DNA of 9,792 bases from Nitrosomonas sp. (GTDB lineage: Bacteria > Pseudomonadota > Gammaproteobacteria > Burkholderiales > Nitrosomonadaceae), in contig JAOULU010000038.1 of NCBI GenBank assembly GCA_029881855.1, forward strand, positions 1-9,792, written 5' to 3'. Shown here piece after piece: positions 6,493-9,792 of the stretch; positions within the stretch are counted from its first letter, which is position 1, and each line of letters opens with the position of its first letter. The notes beneath the pieces were generated by a model. It saw only the letters and a program-made list of their open reading frames with translations, had not been told where the DNA came from and ran no database searches. The position numbers were made by a program, and so were the translations under genes.

Positions 6493-8079
6493 ATGGATAT
6501 TACTAATATAACTTTGTGGTCGGAAACAGCTGCTTTCCCCATATTGACGACATTGACGCTGGTTCCATTGGCGGCAATGGTTATTGTTCTGTTGTCAAAA
6601 TCACCCACTATGGCCTTGCGCTTTGGTTTTGTTGGTACCGTGGCAACAGTCATACTGAGCGCATATTTACTGTATGTTTTTGATGCAGACCTTATAGGTG
6701 TTCAATTATACGAACAAGTACAGATTACTGTTTTTACCTATACCGTTGGTATTGATGGTACAAGCATTTTATTCGTTCTATTAACCTCAATTGTTGCGTT
6801 ACTGGCTCTCATTTACACCATGACTACGCGTCGTGTATCTGATCGGATACATATTGCCTGTTTACTTGGTTATGAAGCTATTTTAATTGGTGCTTTTGTC
6901 GCCATGAATGCCTTGCAGTTCTGGTTCTGGTGTTTTCTTGAATTAATTCCAGTGGTATTAATGACGCTGAGAGCTGGTTCTGGACATAATCGCAGATGGG
7001 TTGTTGCCTTACTGTTGCAACATTGGGGTAGTGGTTTGCTCATGGTTCTAGCAGGATTGTTGATGTTTGGTTTTGGTGTTGTGGGAGCGAATGAAAGCAT
7101 AAGTTTTGATTGGTTGGTACTGAAAGAGAATTCAGTTGCATTGGAATATGCCACATTAATATTTTTCTTATTGTTGTTTGGCTTTGCAATACGAATGCCC
7201 TTATTTCCATTCCATGGGTGGTTACCCGTATTGGCAGAACAAGGAACAGTTGCCAGTGTAGGTATTTATTTGGTGAGTTTGAAACTTGGTATCTATGCAG
7301 CTATGCGCTTTCTTATTCCATTACTACCTGAAGTTGCAGAGCAATGGGCATGGTTAGTTGTGATTCTCGGTTTAATTGGCGTCTTCTACGGTGCATTGTT
7401 GGCACTGATGCAAATCAATATACGCCGATTAATTGCATTTGCTGTTATTAGCCAAACTGGATTAATTGTTGTTGGCTTGTTCGCATTTAACACCTATGGT
7501 TTGGAGGGTAGTATCTTGCTATCCGTGGCATATGGTCTGGCAACAGCTGGTATGCTGTTCAGTATTGGTATGATTTATAAACGAACCCATACAGCATATA
7601 TTCCACGTTTGGGCGGTATGTTCGACGCTAATGCTGCAATAGCATTGTTATTTGTTATTTGTGCATTGAGTACGATGGTAATGCCTGGTACACCAGGATT
7701 CGATGGTATTCACCTATTGGTTGAAGGAACTATCCGAAGTCATGGATGGTTAATTTCTATTGCCATCTTATTTGGAAATGTATTAGCTGCTGCGTTATTA
7801 CTACGTGCTTTCCAACAGATCTTTATTGCTGCGCCTAAAAGGCTACAGGGCCCGTTTACTTATCCATATTACACAAGCTCTGAGCCGTCTTTGCGCAACG
7901 AATGGATTATTGCAGTTGTTATATGTGTCATATTAATCGCCACTGGATTACATACATCGCCGTGGTTACATATTATTGATCAAAATATTGATGCGCTGGG
8001 TAATTTTTATTCTGATTCCTATAGTGCATTACATTCAGATACATCTGTAGCAGCGTCTACTATTACAAAGGACCATTAG
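6493..8079 (+). CDS. Divergent NuoM-like membrane subunit (copy 2) with altered proton-path residues
   Basis: Complex I antiporter-like protein of 528 residues when started at the ATG with GAGGG in front. A TTG at 6469 would add 8 residues and overlap dabB. NuoM hallmarks remain: VGIDGTS; a TM5-type Glu150 in FLELIPV (the usual preceding Trp is Leu); PFHGWLP; VSLKLGIYA with Lys264; and KRTHT. Several ion-path positions are changed: the TM7 Lys is Arg234 (AIRMP), the QTDLK Lys is Arg311 (QINIR), the AHG His is Tyr347 (AYG), and the GF(x)AE Glu is Ile406 in GFDGIH, with Asp404 and Glu411 nearby. The C-terminus ends in a polar Ser/Thr/Asp-rich tail of about 30 residues. The gene starts 7 bases after dabB and ends 1 base before the third NuoM-like gene. 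It may be a structural subunit or one with a modified ion path rather than a standard pump. Confidence 0.88.
   Translation: MDITNITLWSETAAFPILTTLTLVPLAAMVIVLLSKSPTMALRFGFVGTVATVILSAYLLYVFDADLIGVQLYEQVQITVFTYTVGIDGTSILFVLLTSIVALLALIYTMTTRRVSDRIHIACLLGYEAILIGAFVAMNALQFWFWCFLELIPVVLMTLRAGSGHNRRWVVALLLQHWGSGLLMVLAGLLMFGFGVVGANESISFDWLVLKENSVALEYATLIFFLLLFGFAIRMPLFPFHGWLPVLAEQGTVASVGIYLVSLKLGIYAAMRFLIPLLPEVAEQWAWLVVILGLIGVFYGALLALMQINIRRLIAFAVISQTGLIVVGLFAFNTYGLEGSILLSVAYGLATAGMLFSIGMIYKRTHTAYIPRLGGMFDANAAIALLFVICALSTMVMPGTPGFDGIHLLVEGTIRSHGWLISIAILFGNVLAAALLLRAFQQIFIAAPKRLQGPFTYPYYTSSEPSLRNEWIIAVVICVILIATGLHTSPWLHIIDQNIDALGNFYSDSYSALHSDTSVAASTITKDH
8067..8072 (+). promoter_or_regulatory. Ribosome binding site of the third NuoM-like gene
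   Basis: AAAGGA lies 8 bases before the ATG at 8081, inside the last codons of the preceding gene, whose TAG (8077-8079) ends one base before this start. The arrangement supports coupled translation. Confidence 0.7.
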
Positions 8080-8080
8080 G

Positions 8081-9586
8081 ATGATTGAGGCTGATTTTCC
8101 ATTATTAACTATAATTATCTTGCTCCCATTATTGGGCGCAATACTTGTCGGCTCAATTCGTGATAATAATCTAGCAAAGCAGGCGGCGTTTTTTATTGCA
8201 GGTTTAGTGTTGTTATTGACACTTTTGGTATTGTTTACATTTGATTCTGGTCAAAGTGGTTATCAGTTTGTCGAGCGATATGAATGGATTCCTGTACTAA
8301 ATATTGAGTATTTTGTTGGTATTGATGGCATATCGGTATTGTTCTTGCCTTTAACGGCTTTGTTAACGTTAATAGCAATTAAAGCGTCATGGAATTCTAT
8401 TACTAACTTACCGCGCTTACACTTTGCGATGTTATTAGTATTAGAAAGTGTCAGTATTGGTATCTTTTGTGCTTTAGATACTATTCTATTCTTCTTATTT
8501 TGGGAATTAACACTACCGCCATTTTTCTTCTTGATAGGTCTATGGGGAGTAGGTTCGCAACGACGCCACGCAGCCATGAAATATACGTTGTTTATGATTA
8601 CAGGTGGTGTTTCATTATTACTGGCATTTATTGTTCTTGCAGCCAATCATGCTTTTTATACCGAGGGTTCCATTCCCCAAGCATTAACGTTTAGCTTGCC
8701 TGTTTTATTATCAACACCGTTAGCCGATAACCTACAGATGTTGGTTTTCATGTTCTTATTATTTGGTTTTGCAGTTAAGTCTCCACTTGTTCCATTACAT
8801 ACCTGGATGCCTACGGTAGCAATGGAAGGGCCATCACATATTGTTGCAACGTTGGTTGGGTTAAAGTTAGGGCTTTACGGTATCTTAAGATTCGCCATGC
8901 CATTAGCACCAAGTGCGGCAGTAGAGTATAGTTGGTTGCTCAGTATATTAGGTGCATTGACGCTCATTTATGGTGCTCTGATTGCGATCCAACAAACAAA
9001 TTTACGGCGCTTACTTGCGTATGCTAGTGTCAGTCATGTTGGATTAGTTATGGTTGGTATTGCATCATTAAATATGCAGGGTTTGCAAGGCGCTATTTAC
9101 CAGTTGATAAACTTTACGTTTATTGCTAGTTCTTTAATGTTAATTGCAGGGTTTATTAAACAACGAATTGGTAGCACAGAGGCTATTCATTTGGGTGGAT
9201 TAGCTAAGGTTATGCCAAAGCTGACTTTTTTCTACTTTTTATTTATGCTAGCGAGTATCGGTGTGCCTGGCACCAGCGGCTTTCCTGCTGAACTGTTGAT
9301 GATTATTGGCGCGCTAAATTCCCATACTGTGCTGGGTATCGTTGCTTTATCGGGAGCAATCTTAGGTGCTGCATATATGCTGTCATATACAAGGCGCGCA
9401 TTCTTGGGCCCTGTCACTCATAAAAGCCTAAACAAAGTATATGATTTGCAACCAAAAGAGATGGCATTATTGTTAGTGCCCGCTTTTTTAGTGTTAGGTT
9501 TTGGATTTTTCCCAGATTATATTTTAAATATTAATCAAATTGCCTCTCAAGAGTGGCTCTCGCGTTTGGTAACAGATAGCCCATAA
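8081..9586 (+). CDS. NuoM-like membrane subunit (copy 3), last gene of the operon
   Basis: Complex I antiporter-like protein of 501 residues. Motifs in order: VGIDGISVLF; FWELTLPPFFFLIG with Glu142; AVKSPLVPLHTWMP with Lys233; GLKLGLYG with Lys262; QTNLRR with Arg309 at the position of the usual TM-core Lys; ASVSHVG; and GFPAEL with Glu404. The position of the half-channel His (AHG in copy 1) reads NFT here, so that His is absent, with Asn344/Phe345 in its place. It is intermediate between copy 1, with all residues kept, and copy 2, with most changed. The start is supported by AAAGGA and by the hydrophobic first segment from residue 6. It shares the TM5 region WELTL and the overall layout with copy 1, which suggests an old gene duplication. 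It follows copy 2 by one base, and no gene follows for 112 bases, so it closes the operon. Confidence 0.9.
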   Translation: MIEADFPLLTIIILLPLLGAILVGSIRDNNLAKQAAFFIAGLVLLLTLLVLFTFDSGQSGYQFVERYEWIPVLNIEYFVGIDGISVLFLPLTALLTLIAIKASWNSITNLPRLHFAMLLVLESVSIGIFCALDTILFFLFWELTLPPFFFLIGLWGVGSQRRHAAMKYTLFMITGGVSLLLAFIVLAANHAFYTEGSIPQALTFSLPVLLSTPLADNLQMLVFMFLLFGFAVKSPLVPLHTWMPTVAMEGPSHIVATLVGLKLGLYGILRFAMPLAPSAAVEYSWLLSILGALTLIYGALIAIQQTNLRRLLAYASVSHVGLVMVGIASLNMQGLQGAIYQLINFTFIASSLMLIAGFIKQRIGSTEAIHLGGLAKVMPKLTFFYFLFMLASIGVPGTSGFPAELLMIIGALNSHTVLGIVALSGAILGAAYMLSYTRRAFLGPVTHKSLNKVYDLQPKEMALLLVPAFLVLGFGFFPDYILNINQIASQEWLSRLVTDSP

Positions 9587-9590
9587 ATTA

Positions 9591-9606
9591 TATACTCAGA
9601 CGTATA
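9591..9606. repeat. Short perfect dyad TATAC-N6-GTATA after the operon
   Basis: Five-base arms at 9591-9595 and 9602-9606 with a 6-base centre, starting 4 bases after the last operon stop. There is no T-run after it and the arms are AT-rich, so it does not look like an intrinsic terminator. ATAC/GTAT-type arms are the kind seen in LysR-type regulator sites, but the half-site spacing does not give the common T-N11-A. Confidence 0.4.
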
Positions 9607-9620
9607 ACATGCAATTCTTA

Positions 9621-9638
9621 ATATCTGAAGTTCAATAT
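9621..9638. repeat. Imperfect dyad ATAT-C-TGAA-G-TTCA-ATAT in the intergenic region
   Basis: The core TGAAGTTCA (9626-9634) is a perfect inverted repeat around one base. It is flanked by ATAT on both sides with one unpaired C on the left. It lies just before the candidate promoter of the downstream gene and could be an operator. A chance origin is possible in such AT-rich sequence. Confidence 0.3.
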
Positions 9639-9643
9639 ATTTA

Positions 9644-9672
9644 TTGTTGGTTAGTATAAAATACAGTTATAA
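9644..9672 (+). promoter_or_regulatory. Candidate sigma-70 promoter of the downstream gene
   Basis: TTGTTG (9644-9649) and TTATAA (9667-9672) are separated by 17 bases and lie 26 bases before the ATG at 9699. An alternative in the same stretch is TTCAAT (9631-9636) with TATAAA (9655-9660) at 18 bases. The region is very AT-rich, so boxes like these can occur by chance. Confidence 0.4.
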
Positions 9673-9698
9673 AGTTAGTATTTTAAAGCGAGATATAG

Positions 9699-9792
9699 AT
9701 GGATAATATAGCCAATAAAGGTATTGATTTTTTGCTTGACCTTAATGCTAAGCATTCACGTGCTTATATGGATCTGGCAATGGAACGTCGGC
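9699..9792 (+). CDS. 5' end of a downstream gene of unknown function (runs off the window)
   Basis: An ATG at 9699 opens a frame of 31 codons that reaches the window edge without a stop. The peptide begins MDNIANKGIDFLLDLNAKHS and continues RAYMDLAMERR. It has no signal peptide and looks like an amphipathic, soluble helical N-terminus. The Shine-Dalgarno site is weak (GCGAG, 6 bases before the ATG). The 112-base gap and candidate promoter suggest a separate transcript. From memory, the LNAKHSRAYMDLAMERR pattern recalls the N-terminus of proteobacterial proteins annotated as having a carboxysome-shell-carbonic-anhydrase-like domain. None of the catalytic motifs of such a protein falls within the window, so this is only a hint. 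Confidence 0.6.
   Translation, partial: MDNIANKGIDFLLDLNAKHSRAYMDLAMERR

Larger units (their letters stand above)
142..9586 (+). other. Five-gene DAB-type operon with four antiporter-like membrane subunits
   Basis: Five genes on one strand with gaps of 13, 1, 7 and 1 bases and Shine-Dalgarno sites placed inside the preceding genes. The order is NuoM-like, DabA, DabB (NuoL-like), NuoM-like, NuoM-like. No redox or quinone-site subunit of complex I is present. I could not identify a convincing promoter in the 141 bases before the first gene, so transcription may begin upstream of the window. Confidence 0.85.

Noticed and set aside
8263..8646. Minus-strand open frame of 127 codons within the third NuoM-like gene
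   Set aside because: It is polar, Asn- and Lys-rich antisense of a membrane protein gene, with no domain and no credible ribosome binding context.
142..9586. Genuine respiratory complex I (nuo) operon
   Set aside because: None of the redox or quinone-site subunits is present, DabA sits in the middle, and three NuoM-like genes in one operon do not fit the nuo gene order.
142..9586. Mrp-type Na+/H+ antiporter operon
   Set aside because: The small MrpC, E, F and G subunits are absent, and the membrane proteins resemble NuoM/NuoL next to DUF2309 more than MrpA/MrpD.
9591..9606. Hairpin as rho-independent terminator of the operon
   Set aside because: The stem is only five AT-rich base pairs and no T-run follows. 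It is kept as a dyad only.
9596..9628. TCAGA/TCTGA arms as a larger hairpin
   Set aside because: Five-base arms with a 23-base loop are too weak and too likely by chance.

Overview
The window holds one compact, one-directional (+ strand) operon of five tightly spaced genes, flanked by the 3' end of an upstream gene and the 5' end of a downstream gene. The operon is an expanded version of the DAB (DabA/DabB, formerly 'DUF2309 + NADH dehydrogenase-like subunit') inorganic-carbon accumulation system. Its order is NuoM-like protein, very large DabA (DUF2309), NuoL-like DabB, NuoM-like protein, NuoM-like protein. DabA carries the beta-carbonic-anhydrase-like Cys/Asp/His/Cys zinc-site residues. The four membrane proteins are homologues of the proton-translocating subunits of respiratory complex I. 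No redox subunit of complex I is present: there is no flavin, iron-sulfur, quinone-site or NuoH-like protein.

Layout: 1-132, end of an unidentified reading frame (possibly a LysR-type regulator). 142-1614, the most canonical NuoM-like subunit. 1628-4915, dabA, 1095 codons. 4917-6485, dabB, with a NuoL-like core and what looks like an internal deletion. 6493-8079, a divergent NuoM-like protein with several proton-path residues changed. 8081-9586, a third NuoM-like protein. 9587-9698, an AT-rich intergenic stretch with two short dyads and a candidate promoter. From 9699 on, the start of a new gene that runs off the end. Gaps between the five operon genes are only 1 to 13 bases, so they are probably translated from one mRNA.

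Working model (inference from the DAB family): the antiporter-like subunits use the cation or proton gradient to drive or gate DabA, which hydrates CO2 to bicarbonate on the cytoplasmic side in one direction. The cell then supplies bicarbonate to carboxysomal or cytoplasmic RubisCO, or to anaplerotic carboxylases. The described minimal DAB needs one DabA and one DabB, so the three extra NuoM-like subunits are the notable part. They differ in a graded way at key charged and histidine positions.

The sequence is visibly AT-rich, with good Shine-Dalgarno sites and a mesophilic proteobacterial style of gene packing. The large DabA form next to a NuoL-like gene is typical of chemolithoautotrophic, mostly sulfur-oxidising or nitrifying, proteobacteria. 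A low-GC gammaproteobacterial autotroph is my best guess, but nothing in the window fixes the taxon.
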